From: Lentibacillus cibarius
GTDB lineage: Bacteria > Bacillota > Bacilli > Bacillales > Amphibacillaceae
Direction of reading: 5' to 3'
Assembly (NCBI RefSeq): GCF_005887555.1
Contig: NZ_VCIA01000001.1
Span: 2,356,001 to 2,420,000, forward strand
Length of the DNA: 64,000 nt
Both the position numbers and the translations under genes were made by a program. The notes under the pieces were generated by a model. The model saw nothing but the letters and a program-made list of their open reading frames with translations. It ran no database searches and was not told the origin of the DNA. Below are positions 9,810-18,643 of the stretch, in pieces (within the stretch, counting starts at the first letter, position 1; each line of letters opens with the position of its first letter).

Positions 9810-9956
9810 GCTTTCATGGGTGGTGGCTCACACCCCTTTACATGTTTCTTGGGAAGGGGATGCCGATGAGGGTACAGTATTTGAAACATCTATTTTTTAA
9901 GCCTGGCGAGTATAATGGCTAGTTAATAACCTGTCATGTGAGCCCCCCCATGAAGT
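9810..9956. ncRNA. candidate structured RNA
   Basis: A long closing stem joins TTCATGGG (9813) plus GGCTCACA (9825-9832) to TGTGAGCC (9937-9944) plus CCCATGAA (9947-9954). Inside, CCCCTT/AAGGGG and GATG/CATC form further hairpins. No T-tract follows, so it does not look like a terminator. It lies between sda and an FbpB-like gene. I cannot match it to an Rfam family from memory, and the strand is unknown. Confidence 0.45.
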
Positions 9957-10021
9957 TCACTTAAGTGAGAACCAGCGACTTATTTCTATACTTCCCTCCA
10001 GAAAGGGGACCTCAATAGGTT

Positions 10022-10159
10022 TTAATCCCATTGTGACTTTAAAGCTTGCTCTGAGTAGCGTTCATCTATTTTTTGCTCGATTTTTTTTAAAGCTTCGTCG
10101 TCATTTAGTAATTCCTCTTTAATTTGGTCTGTTAATTCTTCTAGTGTCTTTGTGCGCAT
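10022..10159 (-). CDS. FbpB-like small protein (Fur-regulated basic protein family)
   Basis: 45 residues beginning MRTKTLEELTDQIKEELLND, followed by EALKKIEQKIDERY. The pattern E-L-x4-K-x-E-L-L-x-D-x4-I-E-x-x-I-x-E-R is that of FbpB-family peptides, proposed RNA chaperones for the iron-sparing sRNA FsrA. AAGGAAGTGAG precedes the ATG at 10159. This copy is acidic rather than basic. I did not find a convincing Fur box upstream. Confidence 0.5.
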   Translation of the reverse strand: MRTKTLEELTDQIKEELLNDDEALKKIEQKIDERYSEQALKSQWD

Positions 10160-10332
10160 AGGTACTCACTTCCTTTATTATACTATTTTCAATTCTGTTT
10201 ATATTGTAATACATAAGTCCTTGTTGCAAACAATCCAATTATAACAATTATGTGAAAAATGATTGCAGTTCGACAATAATAAGTTGATGTCTTGAAATAA
10301 GAATAACAACTAGTTATTTTTTCGATATGATT

Positions 10333-10707
10333 TCAAGTTAATTTTAATGTTTTTCTGTAATACCGGTGAGAAAGCAAGTGTGATACTCTTACTAATTTAA
10401 CATATCTCAAGATTGGAGGTTTTTGGGGGATGAACGTATCATGATATTCTATTTTAACTCCACCCGAGCACCTGCAAATAACCGGTGTCACATTTATTCT
10501 TGCAGACACTATACGTTTGGGATATACCTGCATCGGTAAATTTATCATAATAATCTTCTTCAGACGTTCAATATCTCTTATAGATCCAAACCTAATTAAG
10601 TGTGGTTTAATGATTTCTTCATGAATACCCCTCCTGCTCCTATTATCAAAGGAAGAGAGCGAATGGTGCCATAGTAAAAGTACTTTTGTATCCGGGTTGA
10701 TATTCAT
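10333..10707 (-). CDS. open frame of doubtful status
   Basis: 124 codons from ATG at 10707 with no ribosome site. The product has a CRCSGG cluster but no recognised domain, and alternative frames give equally protein-like text (for example EEYGRNH and KPVPEKR). It may be a decayed gene read in the wrong frame. Confidence 0.2.
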   Translation of the reverse strand: MNINPDTKVLLLWHHSLSSFDNRSRRGIHEEIIKPHLIRFGSIRDIERLKKIIMINLPMQVYPKRIVSARINVTPVICRCSGGVKIEYHDTFIPQKPPILRYVKLVRVSHLLSHRYYRKTLKLT

Positions 10708-11064
10708 AACTTAGAAGTTTTGACACCAAAAGCTCGATAGTATGACATAAGGCTTTAGAAGTTAGAAGCACCAACCCCAAATGGAAATAATGGCAATATA
10801 GAACAATAAGAAAGAATTGATACATCTGTTGCGAAGGAAATCATTACTGCAATAATAGTATCATAAAGTCGAACTTATATTTGTGTTTAAGCAGCATAAA
10901 TACTATAATAAAATTACGAGTTTCATTAGGGTTTACCCTATTGGAACATTTAGTGAGTAACGGTATAATGGGAGTTGAGACATTCCCAATAGGATTGTTC
11001 CAAAAGTGGAGAGGTTTATTCTAATATTATGATTTAGATTATTTAGATAAAAGGATTGATACAT
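10708..11064. other. intergenic; inverted repeat CCTATTGG/CCAATAGG
   Basis: CCTATTGG (10937) and CCAATAGG (10986) form an inverted pair 49 bp apart, upstream of a resolvase N-terminal fragment. They may be remnants of a res site or operator. No gene was seen. Confidence 0.3.
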
Positions 11065-11227
11065 ATGAACGACTTTGGCTATGTACGAGTGAGTTCGGAA
11101 TCGTAAAATCCGGCTCGCCAAATACAACAACTGACTGACTTAGGAATAAAGGAAGATAATATTTACTAGGAAAAAATATCAGGGAAAAGACGTGATAACC
11201 GACCACAGCTACAAGATGATTTTTAGA
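11065..11227 (+). pseudogene. serine resolvase N-terminal fragment
   Basis: MNDFGYVRVSSES carries the resolvase YxRVSS catalytic motif, then stops, NPARQIQQLTDLGI and EKISGKRRDNRPQLQ, ending in another stop. The end matches the beginning of the truncated resolvase at 20027, so the two are broken relatives. No ribosome site is needed for the call; the piece is dead. Confidence 0.7.
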
Positions 11228-11296
11228 GTGAGTGCCTCATTAACTTATTTACTCCTTGATATGGAGAACAGTACCATAGGAAAGGTAAAGTAAAAT

Positions 11297-11734
11297 ATGG
11301 AGGTTTTGTTAAAAGGTATTGTATCAATCATACTTTTTTATTGTACCTCAATGAAAGAAATAAATAATATAAGAGAAAGATATTTATTTGTATTTTTAAG
11401 TTATGCCAGCAAAAATGCCCCTCTTTTACAGATTCAATCAATGATTAAAATGATAAAACTTTACTCTTCATACGGAAAACCATTAGATGAAATTACAGAT
11501 AAGCTGAATCTGTTATTAGAAGATAGCTATATGCTAAATAAGAAAGATATCCAGCGACTACAAAGTATTAATGTTTTAACCCAAAGATATGAAAATAATG
11601 GAATAGACTTAGACTCCTTGCACTTTAAGCTAGAAAGAATGCTGGTTTTGGTCGAACACGATAGTGATTTTAATAACTTATTATGGGGAAACTCTATAGA
11701 AAATTTCGGGGGCAATTTAGATGAAAGTACATAA
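11297..11734 (+). CDS. hypothetical helical protein of about 145 residues
   Basis: The ATG at 11297 has AGGAAAGG upstream at a slightly long spacing. The product is mostly amphipathic helix (LQIQSMIKMIKLYSSYG, DEITDKLNLLLEDSYMLNK) with no recognised domain. Its end overlaps the truncated oxidase frame by 14 bp. It is AT-rich compared with that oxidase, so the two halves have different origins. It may be phage-derived. Confidence 0.4.
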   Translation: MEVLLKGIVSIILFYCTSMKEINNIRERYLFVFLSYASKNAPLLQIQSMIKMIKLYSSYGKPLDEITDKLNLLLEDSYMLNKKDIQRLQSINVLTQRYENNGIDLDSLHFKLERMLVLVEHDSDFNNLLWGNSIENFGGNLDEST

Positions 11735-12722
11735 CTCCCCTTATTCAGGACAGCTTATATGGAAGGAAAGGAATACATACGTCCCACTTTTATTTGAAGC
11801 CAGAGATTTGTGGCGGCAACTGGAGGCTGAAGTAGATCGCGAGCTTTTAACGTTGAATGGCGGTTTGACAATCGGGGATCCGGATACCGATGTCATGAAA
11901 AGCTTATTGAAAAGCATAGATGAATTTAAGTTAGATCATGAAATACTCAGAGGGAATGAGGCAGCCGAACGTTTCCCACAGCACCGTTTATTTCCGGAAG
12001 ACATTATGGTTTTAGATAAAAATGCAGGGTTTCTGCGGCGGGAACTGGCTGTTGTTTCAGCTGTTGAGCGGGCAGAAGCTTTAGGAGCAGCTATTAAACG
12101 TTATACAACTGTGCAGGGTGTTTATCCGGACAAAGAGAGTGTTACAATTGTTGCTAATGAAAAAGAGTATCGGGTTAATAAAGTCTTAGTCACGACGGGA
12201 GCCTGGACAGGGAAGTTATTGCCGCGATTAAGAGATCAATTGACGGCCAGACGCTTGGTGCTGACAAAGTTTGCGCCAAAGAATGCAGAAGAATATAAGC
12301 CTGAAAAATTCCCGATTTTTGCCCGCATGCGGAAGGGCTATCGTCTAACGGGGACGCCAACCTTTGACGGCACAATGGTAAAAGCGTCCAATACGAAAAA
12401 TCCGGAAGCTCCGGATAAACTGAATCGTGATGTAAGCAGTGAGGAACTTCAGGAAGTTGGTGAGGCTGTTGATCAGCTTTTGCCGGGGCTGGTGCCTAAT
12501 CCCGTTCGAGCCAGTGTTTATATGGATGCCTATACGGAAGATGACCATTCCATTGTGGGGCGATTACCTGGCATGGATATTACATTTCTCACTAGTGGCT
12601 TTTCCGGGTATGGCTTTAAAATGTCTCCTGTTATCGGAAAGATTGCAGCGGACCTGATTACAGAAGGGGAAATAAGGCATTCGATCGGACATCTTGATCC
12701 GTACAGATATGCAAAAGCTTAA
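11721..12722 (+). pseudogene. SolA-like N-methyl amino acid oxidase, N-terminus lost
   Basis: From NTYVPLLFEARDLWRQLEAE onward the protein matches the monomeric sarcosine / N-methyltryptophan oxidase family, to the C-terminal SGFSGYGFKMSPVIG FAD-contact segment. The first 50 or so residues, including the GxGxxG dinucleotide-binding motif and the FAD-linking region, are absent. They are replaced by unrelated residues from about 11763 upstream. Without the FAD site it should be inactive. The enzyme normally demethylates sarcosine-like substrates and yields peroxide. Confidence 0.75.
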
Positions 12723-12763
12723 TTAATTCAGGTTCGATAGGGAAATTAGCGTTGTCAAAAAAT

Positions 12764-12800
12764 ATCCCGTATCACCTTAATAAGCTGATACGGGATTTCT
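12764..12800. terminator. bidirectional terminator
   Basis: ATCCCGTATCA pairs with TGATACGGGAT, with A-rich sequence before and TTTCTT after. It sits between the convergent SolA-like gene and the osmoprotectant operon and could serve both. Confidence 0.8.
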
Positions 12801-12844
12801 TGTATCTTGTAATGGTTTTTTATAGAAAAAGCGTTTGCCAACTA

Positions 12845-13747
12845 TTATTCCTCAATCAAATCATTCTCCACCAAAAATTCACGTGCGACTTCATCAACAC
12901 TTCTCTCTTCAATGTCCACTAGATAGTTTAGTTTAATCATGGTTTCACTAGTCAATATATCTGAAAGCGGTTCAAAGATTTCCTCGATTTCCGGATACGC
13001 TTCATAAGTTTCAGTTGTCATGACAGCCGTTGCGTTATAAGCCGGGAAAAACTTCTGGTCATCTTCCAGGTTAATGAAACCAAATGCCTCGATACGCCCA
13101 TCTGTCGATAATCCCATGGCGACATCGACTTCTTCATCGCGGAGTGCATTATAGGTCAAACCGGTATCCATTTCATTGACGTTTGCATCCGGGAATTCAA
13201 ATCCATAGGTTTCTTCAACACCCGGTAGGCCATCGGGGCGATTGTAGAATTCCGCATTTGTTGCCACTGAAAGGTCATTCGGATTTTCATTCACATAGTC
13301 GGCAAGGTCGCTGAGGCTGCTGATTCCCAGTTCCTTTGCATGGTCTTCACGCATCATTAAGGTATACGTGTTCACGAGTTCGCTCAAGTTGGTCCAGACG
13401 ATGTCGTGTTGTTCCTGGTCAATGTCATTTAATTTGTCGAATGCTGCCTGTGGATCACTCATTGGATCCTCTCCAAGATAGGTGACCAATCCGGTGCCGA
13501 CATAATCCCATGTCAGATCTACTTGCTTATTTTCCAGTGCCTTTCTGAGGGCTGTACTTCCAAGGTTAGATGTTTCATTTACCTCAAATCCTTCTTGTTC
13601 TAATAGAAGGGTGGACATCTTAGCAAGTAAATAATGCTCGGTGAACGTTTTGGATCCGATTGTGATTTCTTTATTACCGTCACCGCCGCAAGCGCTCAGG
13701 ACAAGTAACAATACAATCGATATGATAAATAAACTTACTTTTCGCAT
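12845..13747 (-). CDS. osmoprotectant ABC transporter substrate-binding lipoprotein (OpuCC/OsmX type)
   Basis: 300 residues. The lipoprotein signal MRKVSLFIISIVLLLVLSAC has the lipobox LSAC. The mature part starts GSKTFTEHYLLAKM, the hallmark of the OpuAC-like QAT binding family for glycine betaine, choline or carnitine. WDYVGTGLVTYLGE and DGRIEAFGFINLEDD are also typical. GGAGGAAAA precedes the ATG at 13747. It is the last gene of a four-gene minus-strand operon (permease, ATPase, permease, binding protein). The substrate cannot be fixed from sequence alone. Confidence 0.88.
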   Translation of the reverse strand: MRKVSLFIISIVLLLVLSACGGDGNKEITIGSKTFTEHYLLAKMSTLLLEQEGFEVNETSNLGSTALRKALENKQVDLTWDYVGTGLVTYLGEDPMSDPQAAFDKLNDIDQEQHDIVWTNLSELVNTYTLMMREDHAKELGISSLSDLADYVNENPNDLSVATNAEFYNRPDGLPGVEETYGFEFPDANVNEMDTGLTYNALRDEEVDVAMGLSTDGRIEAFGFINLEDDQKFFPAYNATAVMTTETYEAYPEIEEIFEPLSDILTSETMIKLNYLVDIEERSVDEVAREFLVENDLIEE

Positions 13748-13791
13748 TGAATTTTTTCCTCCATTTAAATGTTTTTATTATAGTGTCGAAG

Positions 13792-14535
13792 TCAGCTGAC
13801 TGCCTGTCTGGCCAAACGCAGGCCTTTTGGCACGAGGACAAATTGCATACCTCTGAACAGATAATCCACTGCAATTGCCAGCAGAGATACTGACACCGCG
13901 CCGGAAATTAAATAGGCATTGTCAAATAGCTGTATTCCTGTGAAAATCCATACGCCGAATCCGCCGCCTCCAATAAGATAAGCAAGTGCTGCTGTTCCAA
14001 TGTTCATAACGAGTGCTGTTCGAACACCAGCGATAATGGAGTAGGCCGCATTCGGGAGCTCAATCCGCCATAGAATCTGTGTGTTTGTCAGCCCCATACC
14101 GCGCGCCGCATCTTTTGTATCCTCATCCACTGAGTCGATTCCGGCAATGGTGTTTTGCAGGATGGGAAGAAGCGAATAAGCAAACAAGGCAACCAGTGCG
14201 GCCTTCATGCCAATTCCCAGAAAGCCCATTGCTAAAGCCAGAATAGCCAGGCTTGGGATGGTTTGTCCCAAATTTGCAACGTTGACGGCGAAGAATTCCG
14301 CTTTACGGAACCTTGGTCTCGTCAGAAAAATGCCCAGCGGAACGGAAGTCAATATGGCCAACGATCCTGATATCAATACAAGTAGCATATGTTCGCCCAT
14401 TAAGTTAAAAAATGCGCCGGTTTCCTCATAGATTGGCAGAAACATGTCGTTCATGAAAGCCCAGCTGAAAAAGATGATAAGTCCAGCCCAAAAGAATATT
14501 TTGACGATTAGACTAATTCGTTTATTCCTACTCAT
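13792..14535 (-). CDS. osmoprotectant ABC transporter permease (OpuCB/OpuCD type)
   Basis: About 247 residues with five or six membrane helices and the EAA-type loop AARGMGLTNTQILWRIELPN. The start at 14535 (ATGAGTAG) overlaps the ATPase stop by 8 bp, which implies translational coupling. A TTG 57 bp upstream also keeps the frame open but lies deep inside the ATPase gene. With the other permease it would form a heterodimeric membrane pore. Confidence 0.85.
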   Translation of the reverse strand: MSRNKRISLIVKIFFWAGLIIFFSWAFMNDMFLPIYEETGAFFNLMGEHMLLVLISGSLAILTSVPLGIFLTRPRFRKAEFFAVNVANLGQTIPSLAILALAMGFLGIGMKAALVALFAYSLLPILQNTIAGIDSVDEDTKDAARGMGLTNTQILWRIELPNAAYSIIAGVRTALVMNIGTAALAYLIGGGGFGVWIFTGIQLFDNAYLISGAVSVSLLAIAVDYLFRGMQFVLVPKGLRLARQAVS

Positions 14536-15523
14536 GCTGTAATGCCACTCGATCAGGATGTTCTTTAACTTCGGCCTGGAGGAATCCTTCAATATGATTT
14601 AGTGTCAGACTCCCCTTTCTGTGGCCGTGTACATCCTCAACAATCAGCTGATCCGCTTCTTGATTCAGCAGTGTTGAAAGGATGATTCGAAGGGACGTGT
14701 CATCATTCACAGTTTTCATATGGGCTGATTCGGTATATGGGCTCAGTCCCACCGTGTTTTCAAGGTCGCTGACGGTATAGAGGCTGGTACTCTTCAGCAC
14801 GCGGTCCCGGCCAACGAACTCGGAAACAAAGTCATTTTTCGGGTGATTCAGGATTTCTGCCGGGCGATCGTATTGCATGATGTGTCCATCACGGAGGAGT
14901 GCAATTTCATCTCCCATTTTCACGGCTTCGTCAATATCGTGACTGACGAACAAAATTGTTTTTCTCACTTCTTTCTGTATTTGAAGGAACTCTTCCTGCA
15001 GCCGGTTGCGGATAATCGGATCGAGTGCACCAAACGGTTCGTCCATCAACATGACAGGCGGATCCGCTGCAAGTGCCCGGGCTACGCCAATCCGCTGCTG
15101 CTGCCCGCCTGACAGCTCATGCGGGTATCGTTTGCGGAATTCATCGGGATGGAGTCCAATCAATTCCATCAGATGATTGAATCGGTTTTTCTTTTTTTTC
15201 CGATCCCAGCCTAATAGATCCGGAACAATCATGACATTCTTTTCAATTGTCATATTCGGAAACAGCCCATTGCTTTGGATCACATAGCCGATTTTCCGTC
15301 GCATCTCAATTTTATCCAATTTTTTCACGTTTTGATTATTCAGGACGATTTCGCCCTTCGTTATGTCCTCCAACTGATTTACCATGCGAAGTAAGGTTGT
15401 TTTTCCACACCCGGAAGGACCGATCAGAATGACAATTTCACCGTCCTGGACGTCGAAGCTGACATTTTCAACAGCTTGCACGCCGCCATTATATGTTTTT
15501 GAAACATCGTTAAACTGTATCAT
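14528..15523 (-). CDS. osmoprotectant ABC transporter ATPase (OpuCA type)
   Basis: 331 residues. Walker A is GPSGCGKTT, the signature is LSGGQQQR, Walker B is VMLMDEP, and the H-loop follows in FVSHDIDEA. A C-terminal extension of about 90 residues resembles a degenerate CBS-type regulatory segment (LIVEDVHGHRKGSLTLNHIE). The start at 15523 is preferred over the longer frame because the core begins MIQFNDVSKTY and a GTGGTG ribosome site precedes it. It energises uptake with the two flanking permeases. Confidence 0.88.
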   Translation of the reverse strand: MIQFNDVSKTYNGGVQAVENVSFDVQDGEIVILIGPSGCGKTTLLRMVNQLEDITKGEIVLNNQNVKKLDKIEMRRKIGYVIQSNGLFPNMTIEKNVMIVPDLLGWDRKKKKNRFNHLMELIGLHPDEFRKRYPHELSGGQQQRIGVARALAADPPVMLMDEPFGALDPIIRNRLQEEFLQIQKEVRKTILFVSHDIDEAVKMGDEIALLRDGHIMQYDRPAEILNHPKNDFVSEFVGRDRVLKSTSLYTVSDLENTVGLSPYTESAHMKTVNDDTSLRIILSTLLNQEADQLIVEDVHGHRKGSLTLNHIEGFLQAEVKEHPDRVALQHE

Positions 15524-15539
15524 TTTGTTCACCACTTTT

Positions 15540-16202
15540 CTATATGCCTTTAGGCGTAAATTTTTTCTGTACATATTTCAGGAGCAGATCAGCGATAATC
15601 GCCAAAATCGATACAACGATTGCACCGACTAGCACCATCGTGTTATTTGATCTGGAAATGCCCTGGTTAATGAGTGAGCCGAGGCCGCCAGCCCCGATGT
15701 AAGCTGCGATTGCGCCAATTCCGATATTTAATATTGTTGCTGTACGGACTCCGGCCATAATGAGCGGCATCGCGTTGGGGATTTCCACTTTCCATAGCCG
15801 TTGTCCGGTCGTCATGCCTATCCCCTTTGCAGCATCCCGAATATTGGGATCCACGTCTTTAATTCCGGTATACGTATTTCGGATAATTGGTAATTGGGAA
15901 TAGAGGATGAGTGCTATTAATGCAGGCAGGAATCCGATGCCCTGACCGACAATGGATAAGATCGGAATCATGATACCAAACAAAGCAATACTTGGAATGG
16001 TCATGATAATGGATGTGATTTGCAGAACAGTATTGGCTAATTCCTCATTGGTCGTTAAGTAAATACCGAGTGGAACACCGATGAGAATTGAGATGATGAT
16101 AGCAAGTCCCACCAATTGAATATGTTCAAGCGTGTAGTCAAGAATTTGATCAGTATTAGCAGAAAAGTAGTTTAAAAAGTCGGTAATTGTTAACACCTCC
16201 AT
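15540..16202 (-). CDS. osmoprotectant ABC transporter permease, first gene of the operon
   Basis: About 220 residues with six membrane helices and the EAA loop AAKGIGMTTGQRLWKVEIPN. It is paralogous to the permease at 13792. The ATG at 16202 begins the longest frame, but its own bases ATGGAGGTGTTAACAATT contain the ribosome site GGAGGTG. Translation may therefore begin a few codons later, possibly at ATT. Gene order permease-ATPase-permease-binding protein resembles OsmU-type rather than the B. subtilis opuC order. Confidence 0.85.
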   Translation of the reverse strand: MEVLTITDFLNYFSANTDQILDYTLEHIQLVGLAIIISILIGVPLGIYLTTNEELANTVLQITSIIMTIPSIALFGIMIPILSIVGQGIGFLPALIALILYSQLPIIRNTYTGIKDVDPNIRDAAKGIGMTTGQRLWKVEIPNAMPLIMAGVRTATILNIGIGAIAAYIGAGGLGSLINQGISRSNNTMVLVGAIVVSILAIIADLLLKYVQKKFTPKGI

Positions 16203-16329
16203 TTCTTTGATCGCTTTTATGTTTCCGGGTGGGGTGGGCGGAAATGCGTCAACTCTTTAAGTCTATCAATATTACAATTTTTTTACAAAGTACAAAGAAT
16301 CATAAAAAAATGACTAATTAAGATATATA

Positions 16330-16394
16330 AGGCGATATCTTGAGATAAACTAATAGAATTATTTATTTTACGCAAATTCGAAATTATATCGCCT
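16330..16394. promoter_or_regulatory. inverted operator-like pair between the divergent opu and asparagine-synthetase-like genes
   Basis: AGGCGATAT (16330-16338) is repeated inverted as ATATCGCCT (16386-16394). With flanks the match is about 13 of 15 bases (TATATxAGGCGATAT). Centre spacing is 56 bp. It sits in the shared intergenic region, so one regulator could control both directions. Confidence 0.5.
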
Positions 16395-16429
16395 AATATA
16401 ACGATGTTTTTCTGAAATATACGAATTCA

Positions 16430-16458
16430 TTGCTTTGCTAATGCGGTTCATCTATACT
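16430..16458 (+). promoter_or_regulatory. sigma-A-like promoter of the asparagine-synthetase-like gene
   Basis: TTGCTT, 17 bp, TATACT. The gene starts 67 bp downstream. Confidence 0.5.
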
Positions 16459-16524
16459 GACAACAATGTCTCATCGAATGCATCAGTTGATGAGAAAAAA
16501 CGAACTTAGAGGTGACCAATTGTC

Positions 16525-18033
16525 ATGAGTGGTATATTTGCGATGGAAGGATCGTTGGATGATGGGAAAATAAGGGATGTATTGCAATCAATGCATCACC
16601 GGGGGCCTGATGAGGGAGGCGATGCATTACTGGATGCTTTCCATCTGGCTCATCAGCGTCTATCAATTGTCGGTGTGAAACAAGGAAAACAGCCGATTGT
16701 GAGTGAAGATAGCGCTAAGTGGATTGTAGCTGATGGGGAGATCTACAATTACCGAAATCTGAAAAAACAGCTTTCGGATACGATGGCATTTCTAACTGAA
16801 TCGGACAGTGAAGTGCCACTGAAACTATATGAAGCAGAGGGTCCGGAATCAGTCAAAAACCTGGACGGGATGTTTGCCTTTATAATTGTGGGTACTGAAA
16901 ACAAGACATTTATGGCGGCAAGAGATACGCTTGGAATCAAGCCGCTATACTATGGGGAAGACAACACGGGAAATATGGTTTTTGCATCCGAACTGAAGAC
17001 GTTGTATAACGTTACCGATGATGTTCATGAATTTCCGCCGGGAAATTACTATACACCGGAAGAAGGTTTTGTCATGTACCGGCACATTCAACAGCCTGAG
17101 AGCCAGCATATCTTTTCCGAAAATGAAATGCCGAAGATGATGGCTGGCATCCGTCATCATCTTGAACGTGCTGTTCGAAAGCAGCTGGTTGCGGATGTTG
17201 AAGTCGGTGTTCTGCTCAGCGGTGGATTGGACAGCAGCCTGATCGCTTTGCTTGCTCAGGAAAACCGGAAACGGAAACAGCCATTGAAGTCATTTTGTGT
17301 TGGCAGCGCGGAGAGTGAGGATGTAAGGCGTGCGCGTCAAGTGGCTGAAGAGATCGGCAGCTGCCACTATGAATATATTTTTGATGAACAGGAGCTGATC
17401 GATTATCTTCAGGAAGTGATTTATCATCTGGAATCCTTTGATTCATCACTTGTCCGGAGCGCGATCCCAAACTATTTTGTCTCCAGGCTTGCAGCGGAAA
17501 ACGGTGTGAAGGTGATTCTTTCCGGGGAAGGTGCCGATGAACTGTTTTCGGGTTACCAATACCTTAAGGGAATTAAGGATACGGAAAAATTGAACCGGGA
17601 ATTGGTCAGGATTATCAACACATTGCATAATATTAGCCTGCAGCGGGGAGATCGGATGAGCATGGCCCATTCTGTCGAGCTGCGTATGCCGTTTCTTGAT
17701 TTGGACTTCATCGCGTATGCACTGAAAATTCCGGCTGAACTTAAATTAAATGATGATCAGGTAGAGAAGTGGATTTTAAGAAAAGCGTATGACGGACGGC
17801 TTTCGGATAATATTATCTGGCGTGATAAAGCGGAATTTTCAGAGGGCAGCGGTGCGCTTGATATTCTGGAGCGTTATGCGGAAAATCAATATAGTGATAC
17901 CGAACTTGCCCGCGCCAATTCAGATCATGAGTGGGTCCGCTCGAAACAGGAACTGATGTATTACACTATTTTCAAAAAGTACTTTCCGCATCAATCGGTC
18001 CTTTCGACTGTCGGACATTGGGCGACGGTTTAG
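16525..18033 (+). CDS. asparagine-synthetase-like protein with a degenerate glutaminase site
   Basis: 502 residues. An N-terminal class II amidotransferase-like domain (HHRGPDEGG, HQRLSIV) is joined to an AsnB synthetase domain with the PP-loop LLSGGLDSS, LSGEGADELFSGY and HSVELRMPFLD. The catalytic Cys that normally follows Met is Ser here (MSGIFAMEG). The oxyanion-hole NGEIYN is DGEIYN. Glutamine hydrolysis is therefore probably lost, and the enzyme may use free ammonia or another amine donor. The ATG has only a modest site (AGAGGTGACC) upstream. Divergence from an osmoprotectant importer hints at a role in osmolyte or amino acid metabolism, which is inference. Confidence 0.82.
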   Translation: MSGIFAMEGSLDDGKIRDVLQSMHHRGPDEGGDALLDAFHLAHQRLSIVGVKQGKQPIVSEDSAKWIVADGEIYNYRNLKKQLSDTMAFLTESDSEVPLKLYEAEGPESVKNLDGMFAFIIVGTENKTFMAARDTLGIKPLYYGEDNTGNMVFASELKTLYNVTDDVHEFPPGNYYTPEEGFVMYRHIQQPESQHIFSENEMPKMMAGIRHHLERAVRKQLVADVEVGVLLSGGLDSSLIALLAQENRKRKQPLKSFCVGSAESEDVRRARQVAEEIGSCHYEYIFDEQELIDYLQEVIYHLESFDSSLVRSAIPNYFVSRLAAENGVKVILSGEGADELFSGYQYLKGIKDTEKLNRELVRIINTLHNISLQRGDRMSMAHSVELRMPFLDLDFIAYALKIPAELKLNDDQVEKWILRKAYDGRLSDNIIWRDKAEFSEGSGALDILERYAENQYSDTELARANSDHEWVRSKQELMYYTIFKKYFPHQSVLSTVGHWATV

Positions 18034-18515
18034 GCGATGCGAGTGCCTCGGCAGCCTTGTGAGGAAGGGCGTCACGACCTGTCACCAAAGCGGCCGGAAA
18101 AAGGATACCATCGTGAAGGCAAAACGATTTAAAGTGTGGCGGAATTTTGTCCATGGACGGCAGGCAAATTATCATCCATAATCATCAATACTTTATGAAC
18201 ATAAGCGTTTAAATAGCTTGTTCAACTCTTATAAGACCAGGCATTTCAGGTGTCTGGCTTATTTTTTTATGGCTAAATAAATGAAATCCTTCGTCATTTT
18301 TAGTGCAAATTCTTCACAATTTCCTGGTGACTGGCTTCACGGAGGTCCATTGTACAATTGCCTACAATTGAACTGAAAGCAGCTGCTGTTTAAATAGAGG
18401 ATGATTTGAACCGTGTGTAAGCTTGGTCTTTAACGTAAAGCAAAGCTTATTTATATGATACGAAGACTCAAATCGATAGGTTAGCATTTATAAATGATAC
18501 ATTGAAATTTTTATT
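18034..18515. other. intergenic apart from the terminator
   Basis: No gene was seen. The first 150 bp are more GC-rich and may be remnant coding sequence, but every frame is broken. Confidence 0.3.
18231..18268 (+). terminator. terminator
   Basis: ATAAGACCAGGCA pairs with TGTCTGGCTTAT and is followed by seven T residues. It lies about 200 bp after the asparagine-synthetase-like stop. Confidence 0.82.
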
Positions 18516-18628
18516 ACACAACATAATGTCATTTATGTTGTGTTTTTCTTATCATCTGATAGAATTATGAGTGTATAATCCAACATAATTTAGAAGGAAA
18601 AGCGAATTAGAGAGCCCAACATAATTTA
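18516..18628 (+). other. putative TnpI recombination site (IRS-like: core plus two accessory repeats)
   Basis: A perfect 11-6-11 core, ACACAACATAA / TGTCAT / TTATGTTGTGT (18516-18543), is followed by two direct copies of CCAACATAATTTA at 18580 and 18616, spaced 36 bp. All share the CAACATAA half-site. The recombinase gene starts 15 bp after the last repeat. This layout (inverted core, then DR1 and DR2, then recombinase) is that of the Tn4430 internal recombination site. The T-tract after the core means it could also terminate transcription. Confidence 0.65.
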
Positions 18629-18643
18629 AGGAGGTGGGACACG

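Noticed and set aside
18516..18548. Perfect hairpin plus T-tract as an ordinary terminator
   Set aside because: No plus-strand gene lies directly before it, and its half-site recurs twice as direct repeats before the recombinase. A recombination site explains more.
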